NCBI RefSeq assembly: GCF_001942405.1
Contig: NZ_MKKA01000003.1
Coordinates: 1 to 64,000, forward strand
Source of the DNA: Ornithinimicrobium sp. CNJ-824
GTDB taxonomy: Bacteria; Actinomycetota; Actinomycetes; Actinomycetales; Dermatophilaceae
Direction of reading: 5' to 3'
Length of the DNA stretch: 64,000 nt
This document shows, piece by piece, positions 40,695 to 49,509 of the stretch; position 1 is the first letter of the stretch, and each line of letters opens with the position of its first letter. A program made the position numbers and the translations under genes. A model generated the notes under the pieces. It was not told where the DNA came from. It did no database searches and saw only the letters and a program-made list of their open reading frames with translations.

Positions 40695-41714
40695 TCAGCC
40701 GGCGTCCGGCAGGCTCGCGCGGACGTCGTCGACCATCTGCTGGATCGAGCTGGGTGCGCTCGTGGCCAGGTACCAGGCGAAGCCGTCGACCTCGACCACA
40801 CGGCCGTCCTGGACGGCCGTGGTCGTGTTGGCCAGGCCGTTGTTCAGCACGTCCAGCGCCGGGGTCTGCTCGTCGTCCCCGATCGCCTTGGCCCGGTCGA
40901 GCACAAAGAGGACGTCGGGGTCGTACTGGACGAAGAACTCCTGGCTGATCTCGTCGCCGTGGCCGCCGCCCTCCTGGAGGGGCGCTTCGGTCGGCGCGTA
41001 GCCGAAGTCCTCGTAGACCAGACCGAAGCGTGAGCCCGGACCGTAGGCCGAGACCGTGCCGTCGGAGACCTGGACGACCATCGCCGTGTCACCGCTGGCG
41101 GAGATCTGCGACTCCAGCTCCGCGATCTGGGACTCCAGGTCGTCCATGAGCGTGGCCGCCTCGTCCTCGACCGCGAAGATCTGGCCCAGCTGCTCGACCC
41201 GCTCCCGGGTCTGCGGAATCACCTCGGCCGGTTCTTCGGCGCGGACCGACAGGTCGATGACGGTGGTGAACTTCTCGAACTCGGCGACGACCTCCGGGGT
41301 GCCGCTGCGGCTGCCGACGATGACGACGTCGGGTGCCATGCCCTCGATGGCCTCGTAGTCCGGCTCGAACACGTCGCCGACCTTGGGGACGTCCTCGCCC
41401 TCGTAGATCGCCAGGTCCTCGGGCAGGCCGCTGACCGGAGCGGGGACGGCGTCGGCCTGCACGCCCAGGTCGGTCAGGGCGCGGATGACGCTCCAGTCGG
41501 TGACCACGACCATCTCGGGGTCGACGGGCACCTCGACCGTGCGGTCCTGCGCGTCGGTGATGCTCACGGTGGCGGCCTGCGGGTCGCTCGTCGTGGAGAC
41601 GTCGGCCGCCTCAGCCGCGGTGCCGGCGGTCTGGGGCGTGTCGGTGCTGCCGCAGGCGGTCAGCGTCAGGGCGAGGGCGGCGGCGCCTACGGCGTGCCGA
41701 GAGTGTCGGAACAT
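40695..41714 (-). CDS. Siderophore-binding lipoprotein
   Basis: 339 aa substrate-binding protein of the FepB/FatB type. The signal peptide ends in a lipobox, LTLTACGS, so the mature protein would be anchored by a lipid on the cysteine near residue 21. A Thr/Ala-rich linker and then two lobes joined by a long helix follow (VDPEMVVVTDWSVIRALTDLG; EGMAPDVVIVGSRSG; EFFVQYDPDVLFVLDR). It captures a ferric siderophore and hands it to the two permeases encoded next. Its promoter carries an iron box, so expression should rise under iron limitation. Confidence 0.92.
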   Translation of the reverse strand: MFRHSRHAVGAAALALTLTACGSTDTPQTAGTAAEAADVSTTSDPQAATVSITDAQDRTVEVPVDPEMVVVTDWSVIRALTDLGVQADAVPAPVSGLPEDLAIYEGEDVPKVGDVFEPDYEAIEGMAPDVVIVGSRSGTPEVVAEFEKFTTVIDLSVRAEEPAEVIPQTRERVEQLGQIFAVEDEAATLMDDLESQIAELESQISASGDTAMVVQVSDGTVSAYGPGSRFGLVYEDFGYAPTEAPLQEGGGHGDEISQEFFVQYDPDVLFVLDRAKAIGDDEQTPALDVLNNGLANTTTAVQDGRVVEVDGFAWYLATSAPSSIQQMVDDVRASLPDAG

Positions 41715-41738
41715 GGTCTCCGTCCAGGACTTCGATGA

Positions 41739-41780
41739 TTAGGCAAGGGTTACCTAAGCATCCTTTCGTTGTTTTTCCAA
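41739..41780 (-). promoter_or_regulatory. Iron-regulated promoter with DtxR/IdeR box
   Basis: On the minus strand TTGGAA (41775-41780) and TTAGGT (41752-41757) are 17 bases apart. The -10 lies in the 19-base iron box TTAGGCAAGGGTTACCTAA (41739-41757 as read on the plus strand), whose TTAGG...CCTAA arms and central spacing match the DtxR/IdeR consensus. Confidence 0.85.
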
Positions 41781-41831
41781 CATGGGTATGTCGTAAGTGC
41801 ACGAGGCGTGACCGACGCCGGTGAGGAGTCG

Positions 41832-41837
41832 TACACT
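41832..41837 (+). promoter_or_regulatory. Leaderless -10 box for the hypothetical gene at 41845
   Basis: TACACT lies 7 bases before the ATG at 41845 with no ribosome-binding site. Confidence 0.5.
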
Positions 41838-41844
41838 TGTTCGC

Positions 41845-42204
41845 ATGTCGACCGGACCTCCTGGCTGGCCCGACCGGGTGCCCCCAGCGGGGGTGCCCGG
41901 CTGGGAAGAGGCGGCGGTGTCCTGGTTACTGGACCAGTGCCCGGCCGACTACCGCGCCTACCAGGCCTGGCGCCGTCACCCGACGGCGCTGGCGTGGATG
42001 GCCACCCGGCACCTGGAGGCCCAGCTGGCGGCGATGCGCGGCGCCTGGCGGGACGTGCGGCCCGAGCTGGGCCCGGTGCTGCCCCCGGGGACCCTCGGGG
42101 ACGTCCTCGAGTCACTGACCAGGGAGGGCCTGCGGCTACGGGCCGCGCACCGGGCGGCCGGGCTGCTGCTGGAGGCGCTGCGGCTGCGGGCACCGATGCG
42201 GTAG
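41845..42204 (+). CDS. Hypothetical protein
   Basis: 119 aa helical protein with several tryptophans: WEEAAVSWLLDQCPADYRAY then WRRHPTALAWMATRHLEAQL and a final Leu/Arg-rich helix. I do not recognise a family. There is no signal peptide or membrane segment. It is divergent from the siderophore operon with 130 bases between the two starts, and its start fits a leaderless promoter. The iron box is about 90 bases upstream, so iron control is possible but not shown. Codon use looks normal for the window and the frame is intact, so I believe it is a real gene. Confidence 0.65.
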   Translation: MSTGPPGWPDRVPPAGVPGWEEAAVSWLLDQCPADYRAYQAWRRHPTALAWMATRHLEAQLAAMRGAWRDVRPELGPVLPPGTLGDVLESLTREGLRLRAAHRAAGLLLEALRLRAPMR

Positions 42205-42237
42205 GACGCCGGTCGCCCGGCCGTGCCACGATGGACC

Positions 42238-43092
42238 ATGGCCAAGAACCGCATCCCCCGTCTGGACCGCAAGATCTACGAGGCCGAGCTGCTCCGGCTC
42301 CAGGGTGAGTTGGTGCAGATGCAGGAGTGGGTCCGCGAGACCGGCCAGCGGGTGGTGATCGTCTTCGAGGGGCGCGACGCCGCCGGCAAGGGCGGGGCGA
42401 TCAAGCGGGTCACCGAGTACCTCTCACCCCGGCAGGCGCAGATCGTCGCGCTGCCCACGCCGACCGAGCGGCAGAAGACGCAGTGGTACTTCCAGCGCTA
42501 CGTCGAGCACCTCCCCGCCGCGGGGGAGATCCGGCTGTTCGACCGGTCCTGGTACAACCGGGCGGGCGTGGAACGGGTGATGGGCTACTGCACGCCCGAG
42601 GAGCACCGGCGGTTCCTGCAGCAGTGCCCGATCTTCGAGCGGATGCTCATCGACGACGGCGTCCTGCTGCGCAAGTACTGGTTCTCGGTCAGCGACGCCG
42701 AGCAGGAACGACGGTTCCGTTCCCGGCTGGAGGACCCGATGAGACGGTGGAAGCTCTCCGGCACCGACCTGGAGAGCCTGACCCGGTGGGAGGACTACAG
42801 CCGGGCCAAGGACGAGATGTTCGTGCACACCGACATCCCCGAGGCCCGGTGGAACGTCGTCGAGAGCGACGACAAGCGGTCGGCCCGGATCAACATGATC
42901 GCCCACTTGCTGTCCTCGCTGCCGTGGCACCAGGTCGACCTGCCCGAGCTGCAGATGCCGGACCGGCCGGCCTCGACGGGCTACCAGCGCACCGACCGCT
43001 CCCTGCAGCTGCAGGTCCCCGACCATGCCGCCGAGGTCGCGCACGCCCAGGGTCAGAAGCTCGTGCGGCGCTCCCGGGAGGACATGGACTGA
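42238..43092 (+). CDS. ppk2: Polyphosphate kinase 2 family protein
   Basis: 284 aa single-domain PPK2. The P-loop is [15 protein letters not shown] and the lid/Walker B region [20 protein letters not shown], with [11 protein letters not shown] and [12 protein letters not shown] further on. It transfers phosphate between polyphosphate and nucleotides, in the direction of GTP/ATP synthesis or of polyP synthesis depending on subclass, which I cannot fix. CACGAT is 5 bases before the ATG (leaderless-type). Confidence 0.92.
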   Translation: MAKNRIPRLDRKIYEAELLRLQGELVQMQEWVRETGQRVVIVFEGRDAAGKGGAIKRVTEYLSPRQAQIVALPTPTERQKTQWYFQRYVEHLPAAGEIRLFDRSWYNRAGVERVMGYCTPEEHRRFLQQCPIFERMLIDDGVLLRKYWFSVSDAEQERRFRSRLEDPMRRWKLSGTDLESLTRWEDYSRAKDEMFVHTDIPEARWNVVESDDKRSARINMIAHLLSSLPWHQVDLPELQMPDRPASTGYQRTDRSLQLQVPDHAAEVAHAQGQKLVRRSREDMD

Positions 43093-43127
43093 CCGTCACG
43101 TCCAGCGCGCTCGCAGGCGCGGGACCG

Positions 43128-43133
43128 TACACT
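43128..43133 (+). promoter_or_regulatory. -10 box for dxs
   Basis: TACACT, about 48 bases before the GTG start, in the 89-base gap after ppk2. No good -35 is visible at the usual distance. Confidence 0.4.
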
Positions 43134-43181
43134 GGGTCGGCCTCTCGCCGACGTCGTCGACCCCCGACAGGAGCACGCCCC

Positions 43182-45073
43182 GTGGCACTCATGCGGACCA
43201 TCACCGGCCCGACCGCCCTCAAACGACTCTCCGCCCGGCAGGTCGAGACGCTGGCCGCGGAGATCCGGGACTACCTCATCAGCTCGGTCTCGCGCACCGG
43301 CGGCCACCTGGGGCCCAACCTGGGGGTCGTCGAGCTGACCATCGCCCTGCACCGGGTCTTCGACTCGCCGCGCGACACCATCCTGTTCGACACCGGGCAC
43401 ATCTCCTACGTGCACAAGCTGCTGACCGGGCGGCACGACTTCTCCACGCTCCGCAAGCAGGGCGGACTGTCGGGCTACCCCAGCCGCGCCGAGTCCGACC
43501 ACGACGTCGTCGAGAACTCGCACGCCTCCACCTCGCTGTCCTGGGCGATCGGCATCGCGGCGGGCCGCAAGCTGCGGGGCGAGACCGACCGGCACACGGT
43601 GGCCGTGATCGGGGACGGTGCCCTGACCGGGGGCATGGTCTGGGAGGCGCTGAACAACATCGCCGAGCACCGCGACCTGCCGCTCATCATCGTCATCAAC
43701 GACAACGAGCGCTCCTACGCCCCGACGCGCGGCGGGATGGCCGACTACCTGGCGTCCCTGCGCGCCACCCAGGAGTACGAGCACGTGCTCTCCTGGGGCA
43801 AGCGGCAGCTCAACCGGACGCCGCTGGTGGGCCGGCAGGTCTACGAGACCTGCACGGGATGAAGAAGGGCCTGAAGGACATCGTCAGCCCGCAGGGCATG
43901 TTCGAGGACCTGGGCCTGAAGTACCTGGGCCCGGTGGACGGGCACGACGCCGAGGCGATGGAGACGGCCCTGCGCCGGGCGCACGACTACGGCGGGGTCG
44001 TCCTGGTCCACGCCATCACCGAGAAGGGGCACGGCTACGACCCGGCGACGGCGGACGAGGCCGACCGCTTCCACGCCGTCGGCGTGATCAACCCCGAGAC
44101 CGGCCTGCCGCTGGAGCTGTCCGGGCGCAGCTGGACCGACGAGTTCAGCGACGAGATGGTGCGCCTGGGCAAGGAGCGGGACGACGTCGTGGCGCTCACC
44201 GCCTCCATGCTCATCCCGGTGGGGCTGCAGCCGTTCGCCGAGCGCTACCCCGAGCGCGTCTTCGACGTCGGCATCGCCGAGCAGCACGCCGTCACGATGG
44301 CGGCCGGACTGTCCTTCGCCGGGCTGCACCCGGTCGTCAGCGTCTACGCCACCTTCCTCAACCGTGCCTTCGACCAGCTGCTCATGGACTGTGCCCTGCA
44401 CCGGCAGGGGGTCACCTTCGTCCTCGACCGGGCCGGGATCACCGGCACCGACGGGGCCAGCCACAACGGGATGTGGGACCTGACCCTGCTGAGCATGGTG
44501 CCCGGGGTGCGCGTGGCCGCGCCCCGCGACGGGCAGCAGGTGGCCCGGATGCTGCGCGAGGCGGTGGACGTCGACGACGCACCGACGGTGGTCCGCTTCC
44601 CCAAGGGCACGGTCGGAGAGCCGGTCGAGGCGGTGCGCCGGTCCGGCACGGTCGACGTCCTGCGGGACCCCGTGCCGGTCGATGGCGCCGCCGAGGACGA
44701 CCAGCAGGGGGTCGACCTGCTGCTCGTCGGGGTCGGGGCCATGGCTACGACCGCGCTCGAGGTCGCCGACAAGCTGTTCGCGGAGGGGCGTGCCGTCCGC
44801 GTCGTCGACCCCCGATGGGTGATCCCGGTCAGCGACGACCTCGTCGAGATGGCCAGGTCGTCCCGGTCCGTCGGCGTCATCGAGGACTCCCTCGTCGGCG
44901 GCGTCGCCGGACGGATCGGTCAGGCCCTGGCCGACGCCGGGGTGGACGTGCCCGTACACGCCTACGGCATCCCCCAGGAGTTCCTCGACCACGGCTCGCG
45001 CGGTCAGGTCCTCGACCGGGTCGGCCTGACCCCCGACGCCGTGGCCACGTCGCTGACGGCCCGGCTGGCCTGA
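43182..45073 (+). CDS. dxs: 1-deoxy-D-xylulose-5-phosphate synthase (one-base frameshift at 43849)
   Basis: About 630 aa after restoring a C in GACC(C)TGCACGGGATG at 43849; the two frames then join as [16 protein letters not shown], the exact family sequence. The thiamine diphosphate motif is [11 protein letters not shown]...NNIAEH, the catalytic His region is [11 protein letters not shown] and the transketolase-like second half contains [16 protein letters not shown]. It makes DXP, the entry to the MEP isoprenoid route. AGGAG is 9 bases before the GTG at 43182; the ATG at 43191 is an alternative. An essential gene broken only by one base strongly suggests a consensus error. Confidence 0.93.
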
Positions 45074-45075
45074 GC

Positions 45076-46017
45076 GTGCCGGTCCCGGCTCCCGGCCGGG
45101 TCACGGTCGTGGTCAACCCGGTCGCCCGGGGCTCACGCGCCGCGGTCGAGACGGTCCGGCAGGCCTGCGCCGCCACGGGACGGGGCGACCCCGTCGTGCT
45201 GCCGACCACGGTCGAGGAGCCCGGGGGGCCACAGGCGGTCGAGGCGGTCCGTCGGGGAACGTCCAGGATCGTCGTCGTCGGCGGGGACGGGACCGTGCGG
45301 CACGTCGCCGGAGCCCTGGCGGACGAGGGCAGCGCCGGCCCCGGCCGTCCCACCGGGCTGGGGGTCGTCCCGGCGGGCACGGCCAACCTCTTCGCCCGCG
45401 GCGCGGCCCTGCCCCTGCGGGACCTGCGGTCCGCGGCGGGACTGGCGGTGTCCGGCCCCGCCCGGCCCACGGACCTGGGCCGGGCGCTCCTACGGACCGC
45501 CGACGGCCGGACGCTCGTGGAGCCGTTCCTCGTGGTCGCCGGGGTAGGGCACGACGCCGCGACCCTGGCCGCAGTCCGGCCGGACGCCAAGCACCGGCTG
45601 CGCTGGCTGGCCTACTTCGTCCCCGGCCTGGGCCGGCTCGGGCACCCCGGCCACGCGCTGACCCTCGAGCTCGACGGCCACGATGTCGACGCCGGGGAGC
45701 TGTGGAGCCTGCTGGCGGTCAACGCGGCCCGGCTCCCCGCCGGGGCCCGCGTCGTCCCCGGGGCCGAGCTGGACGACGGGCGGCTGCACGTGGTGCTGGT
45801 CACGCCCAGGCACGTGGGGGACTGGGCCAGGATCGCCGCCACCGGCCTCCGCAGGGTCCCCGCGGCCGACCACCCGGCGCTGCGCTACCGCAGCGGGCGG
45901 ACGCTGCTGGTCGGCTCGCCCGAACCCGTCCTGGCCCAGGTCGACGGCGACGTCGTCCCCGATATCGTGGGCGGCGAGCTCGCCGTGCTGCCGTCCGCCC
46001 TCCGGGTGGCCCGCTGA
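45076..46017 (+). CDS. Diacylglycerol/lipid kinase family protein
   Basis: 313 aa. RVTVVVNPVARGSR at the N-terminus and IVVVGGDGTVRHVAGAL are the DAGK catalytic-domain motifs, followed by GVVPAGTANLFARG. The C-terminal beta-sandwich is present. Such enzymes phosphorylate diacylglycerol or related lipids. The N-terminal region is slightly shorter than in full DgkB. The GTG start is 2 bases after the dxs stop, which suggests co-translation. The next gene, an App1-type lipid phosphatase, would act in the opposite direction. Confidence 0.85.
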   Translation: MPVPAPGRVTVVVNPVARGSRAAVETVRQACAATGRGDPVVLPTTVEEPGGPQAVEAVRRGTSRIVVVGGDGTVRHVAGALADEGSAGPGRPTGLGVVPAGTANLFARGAALPLRDLRSAAGLAVSGPARPTDLGRALLRTADGRTLVEPFLVVAGVGHDAATLAAVRPDAKHRLRWLAYFVPGLGRLGHPGHALTLELDGHDVDAGELWSLLAVNAARLPAGARVVPGAELDDGRLHVVLVTPRHVGDWARIAATGLRRVPAADHPALRYRSGRTLLVGSPEPVLAQVDGDVVPDIVGGELAVLPSALRVAR

Positions 46018-46058
46018 CCCGGCCCCCACCACCCCCCCCCAGGATCGAGGACGAGACC

Positions 46059-47231
46059 ATGGACCCGCGTGCGCTGCAGATCATCAGCCTGACCGGTGGC
46101 TGGCGGACCGGCAGGGACGCCGAGGTGCAGGTGCTGCGGATCCTCCGCGACGTGCCTGCGGGGGAGCTGGACGCCGTGCTGGCACCGCTGGACCTCGACG
46201 AGGTGGTCGGGGACATCGACAACCACGTGTGGGGCCCGGACCACCGCACCGAGCTGCTCGAGCTGCTGCTGGTGCGACGGCGGGAGGAGCTGTCCCTCCA
46301 GACCGTGGCGGAGATCCTCGCCGCGCTGCACCACGGACCGACGCCCCGGCCGCACCAGGAGGCGATCGTGGACGTCCTCACCGACTGCGAGGGCACCGAC
46401 TTCCACGACCTGAAGTACCGGCTCAACGCCCAGGGCGACTACCACGACCTCGAGCACCTGGTCTTCGACGACGTCGACGAGGACCTGCGGGAACGGCTGC
46501 TCGCGCACTTCGCCGAGCAGGCCACGGTCGACGCCACCTCCGACCTGCGCGTCCTGTGCGACATCGACGACACCCTCACCTGCGCGATCCACGACGACCG
46601 CTACCCGCGCGGCACGATCTACCCCGGCGTGGTGGCCCTGCTGCACGCCCTCGACGACGGGGCGGCCCAGGAGCCCAACCGGGCCGGTGACCTGACCTTC
46701 GTCACCGCCCGCCCCGGCGGGCCGCGCGGTCTGGTCGAGCAGTACACCCGCAACCACCTCGGGGAGCTGGGGCTGCCCCCGCACGCCGTGCTCGGCGGGT
46801 CCTTCCTCAACCTGCACACCAAGGCGGCGATCGCCGAGCGCAAGATCCAGAACATGGAGCGCGACCGCCTCCTGTTCCCCGAGTGCCGCATGGTCTTCAT
46901 CGGCGACAGCGGCCAGGCCGACGGCGACGTGGGCGCGCAGATGCACGAGCGTGATCCCGGCCACATCGTGGGCACGCTCCTGCACAACGTCACCGACCTC
47001 GACGAGGAGGCCCGCGGGCAGTGGGCCTCCCGGGGTGTGCACGTCTTCGACACCTACGTCGGCGCCGCGGTCCACGCCGTGCGGCTGGGGCTGCTGCGCA
47101 CCGACCAGGCCCACGAGGTGGCCCGGGCCGTGCGCACCGGCCTGGGCGCCGTGGACCTGTCGACCGACCAGCGGGACCGGCTGGAGCGGGACCTGGCCGC
47201 CGACGTCGCGGCGCTGGAGGCCCTGGCCTGA
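46059..47231 (+). CDS. App1-like phosphatidate phosphatase (DUF2183)
   Basis: 390 aa. The N-terminal 170 residues are a helical region with death-domain-like spacing (RILRDVPAGELDAVLAPLD). A HAD-type catalytic domain follows, VLCDIDDTLTCAI, with TFVTARPGG and MVFIGDSGQADGDV as motifs II and III/IV. This matches the App1/DUF2183 family of phosphatidate phosphatases. A GAG-rich ribosome-binding site precedes the ATG. It is the third gene of dxs-lipid kinase-phosphatase and perhaps part of the same message. Confidence 0.82.
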   Translation: MDPRALQIISLTGGWRTGRDAEVQVLRILRDVPAGELDAVLAPLDLDEVVGDIDNHVWGPDHRTELLELLLVRRREELSLQTVAEILAALHHGPTPRPHQEAIVDVLTDCEGTDFHDLKYRLNAQGDYHDLEHLVFDDVDEDLRERLLAHFAEQATVDATSDLRVLCDIDDTLTCAIHDDRYPRGTIYPGVVALLHALDDGAAQEPNRAGDLTFVTARPGGPRGLVEQYTRNHLGELGLPPHAVLGGSFLNLHTKAAIAERKIQNMERDRLLFPECRMVFIGDSGQADGDVGAQMHERDPGHIVGTLLHNVTDLDEEARGQWASRGVHVFDTYVGAAVHAVRLGLLRTDQAHEVARAVRTGLGAVDLSTDQRDRLERDLAADVAALEALA

Positions 47232-47291
47232 CCCGGTCCGGGCCCGGCGGTGGCGTTCCGCGCGCGGGCCGGGCACAGTGGGGCACGGCAG

Positions 47292-47308
47292 GCCCGGACC
47301 GTCCGGGC
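47292..47308. promoter_or_regulatory. Dyad upstream of the OsmC gene
   Basis: GCCCGGAC-c-GTCCGGGC, perfect 8-base arms around one base, 16 bases before the ATG and just upstream of the ribosome-binding site. It could be an operator for a peroxide regulator or the terminator of the upstream unit. Confidence 0.35.
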
Positions 47309-47324
47309 GCCGAGGAGGAGACGC

Positions 47325-47753
47325 ATGGCACTCACGAGCAAGGCTTCGACCACCTGGACCGGCAACCTCCCGGACGGTTCGGGACGCACCAGCCTGGACA
47401 GCTCCGGTCAGGGCACCTTCGACGTCAGCTGGCAGGCCCGGGCGGAGGCGCACGGGGGCACCACCAACCCCGAGGAGCTCATCGCCGCGGCCCACGCGTC
47501 CTGCTACTCGATGGCGTTCGCCGGGGCGCTGGGCAAGAACGGCACCCCGCCCACCCAGCTGGACACGTCCGCCGAGGTCACCTTCGACCCGACCGGCCCG
47601 GCGATCACCGGCATCCACCTGACGGTCCGGGCCTCGGTCGAGGGTCTGGACGAGTCGGACTTCCAGCGGATGGCCGAGGGCGCCAAGGAGGGTTGCCCGG
47701 TGTCCAAGGCCCTGGCCGGCACCGAGATCACCCTGACGGCCGAGCTGGTCTGA
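47325..47753 (+). CDS. osmC: OsmC-family peroxiredoxin
   Basis: 142 aa thiol peroxidase of the OsmC branch. The two catalytic cysteines are in AHASCYSMAFAG and EGCPVSKALAG, and the arginine-type activation residue lies in the N-terminal strand region. It reduces organic hydroperoxides in the cytoplasm. GAGGAGGAG lies just before the ATG. It converges on the NhaC gene with 17 bases between stops. Confidence 0.92.
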   Translation: MALTSKASTTWTGNLPDGSGRTSLDSSGQGTFDVSWQARAEAHGGTTNPEELIAAAHASCYSMAFAGALGKNGTPPTQLDTSAEVTFDPTGPAITGIHLTVRASVEGLDESDFQRMAEGAKEGCPVSKALAGTEITLTAELV

Positions 47754-47770
47754 CGCCCGCCCGGAGGCGG

Positions 47771-49381
47771 TCAGGCCCGGGTGATCTCGGCCTGCTCCGC
47801 CTCCGGGATCTCGTCCTCCAGCCGGGTGGCCACCACCTTGGCCAGGAGGCCGACGACGACCAGCCCCACGGCGACCGCGACCAGGCCAAGCCAGGTGCTC
47901 AGCGTGATCGCGAAGACGACGTAGCCGCCCAGGGCCACCAGCGCACCCAGGACGGCGTAGGGCAGCTGGGTGGTCACGTGCGTGATGACGTTGCACCCGG
48001 CCCCCGTGCTGGACAGGATCGTGGTGTCGCTGATGGGGGAGCAGTGGTCGCCCCACACCGCTCCGGCGAGCACGGCGCCGAACGCGGGCAGCAGCAGCTC
48101 GGGACCGCCCTCGACGGTGTTCATGATCTGTCCGGCGATCGGCAGCAGGATCCCGAAGGAGCCCCACGAGGTGCCGGTGGAGAAGGCCATCGCGCCGGCG
48201 AGGACGAACATCACCGGGATCAGCCAGGCCGGCGGCAGCGCGGTCCGCTCGACGAGGTTGCCGAGGTACTGCCCGGTGCCCAGCTCGGCGATGAGCGAGC
48301 CCAGCATCCACGCCAGCAGCAGGATGTAGACGGCCGGCAGCATGGACCGCACCCCCTCCCATAGGCCCCTGCCGAGGGTGGAGGTGGAGAAGCGCGGGTT
48401 GGAGGTGGTGTAGCGCAGGTAGTAGTACAGGGCCGTGACCAGACCCAGGAGGCCTCCGTAGAGCAGGGCGTCGGTCACCGCCGTGTTGGCCAGGACGTCC
48501 AGCACCGCCCAGCTGCCCCCGGCCTGGTAGCCGGTCCAGACGATCCCGCCCAGGACGCCGGCGACGAGGACGAGGAACGGGATGACCAGCGCCCTCTTGG
48601 CCCCCGGCTCGTGCACCGGCAGGTCCTCGGCCAGCTCGCCGGGCACCTCCTCGGAGGAGTCGAAGGTCCGCCCCTCGACGATCGCCCGGCGCTCCTCCCG
48701 GCGCATGGGCCCGACGTCGAGCTGCAGCACCACGACGATCCACACCAGCAGGACGGCCGCGATGGCGTAGTAGTTCATCGCCGCCGCGCCGAGGAAGGCC
48801 TCGACGTCGCTGACCGCCAGGGCCGACCCGGCCACGATCGGGGCCATGATGCCGATGATGCTGGCGCCCCAGCTGGAGAACGGGGCGAGCACCGCCACCG
48901 GGGCCGAGGTGGAGTCGATGATGTAGGCCAGCTTGGCCCGGGCCACGTGCATCCGGTCGGTCACCGGTCGCGCGACCTGGCCCACCGCGAGGGCGTTGAA
49001 GTAGTCGTCGATGAAGATGACGATGCCCAGCACGGCGGGCAGCACGGTCGCTCCGCGGCGGGTCCCGATGCGTTCCAGGGCCCAGTCGGCGAACGCCGCG
49101 CTGCCGCCCGCCATCATGATGAGGGCCGCGATCATCCCCAGGAGCAGGGTGAAGACGAGGATGTAGACGTAGTAGGTGTTCACCGCCCCCTCGTCCCAGA
49201 AGATGCCGGCGAAGGCCTCCCAGACCAGGCGCAGCGTGGGCACGGGGGAGAGGTCGGCCACCAGCAGGGCGCTGGCCAGGACACCCGCCCCCAGGCTGAG
49301 CAGGACCTTCCTGGTCGCGATGACGAGGACGATGGCCAGCAGCGGCGGCAGGATCGTCAGGACGGGCAGGTTCTCGGTCAT
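47771..49381 (-). CDS. NhaC-family Na+/H+ antiporter
   Basis: 536 aa with about twelve membrane helices. Family motifs are FIDDYFNALAVGQVARPVTD, SSWGASIIGIMAP, MAFSTGTSWGSFGI and WGDHCSPISDTTILSSTGA. NhaC proteins exchange sodium or organic anions such as malate or lactate for protons, and the sequence does not decide between them. A soluble acidic loop (about residues 240-270) lies in the middle. The ATG at 49381 is preceded by AGAAGG and a tandem 18-base duplication. The gene is divergent from the IMPase gene. Confidence 0.9.
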   Translation of the reverse strand: MTENLPVLTILPPLLAIVLVIATRKVLLSLGAGVLASALLVADLSPVPTLRLVWEAFAGIFWDEGAVNTYYVYILVFTLLLGMIAALIMMAGGSAAFADWALERIGTRRGATVLPAVLGIVIFIDDYFNALAVGQVARPVTDRMHVARAKLAYIIDSTSAPVAVLAPFSSWGASIIGIMAPIVAGSALAVSDVEAFLGAAAMNYYAIAAVLLVWIVVVLQLDVGPMRREERRAIVEGRTFDSSEEVPGELAEDLPVHEPGAKRALVIPFLVLVAGVLGGIVWTGYQAGGSWAVLDVLANTAVTDALLYGGLLGLVTALYYYLRYTTSNPRFSTSTLGRGLWEGVRSMLPAVYILLLAWMLGSLIAELGTGQYLGNLVERTALPPAWLIPVMFVLAGAMAFSTGTSWGSFGILLPIAGQIMNTVEGGPELLLPAFGAVLAGAVWGDHCSPISDTTILSSTGAGCNVITHVTTQLPYAVLGALVALGGYVVFAITLSTWLGLVAVAVGLVVVGLLAKVVATRLEDEIPEAEQAEITRA

Positions 49382-49389
49382 GGTCGGAC

Positions 49390-49425
49390 CCTTCTGAGGA
49401 GGTGAGCCCTTCTGAGGAGGTGAGC
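49390..49425. repeat. Tandem 18-base duplication in the nhaC leader
   Basis: CCTTCTGAGGAGGTGAGC occurs twice head to tail, at 49390-49407 and 49408-49425. On the minus strand each copy ends in an AGAAGG sequence; the nearer copy is the likely ribosome-binding site for nhaC. Confidence 0.85.
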
Positions 49426-49509
49426 CCGAGGACGACAGTAGCGGCGACGACGCCGCCTGCACAGGGTCCCGTGGCGGGACGGTCCCTGCGCCGTGGCAGG
49501 GTTGGCCCC

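Noticed and set aside
43849-43862. dxs as two separate genes or programmed frameshifting
   Set aside because: There is no slippery heptamer or downstream structure that I can see. One missing C restores the exact family sequence, and similar losses occur in many unrelated genes here.
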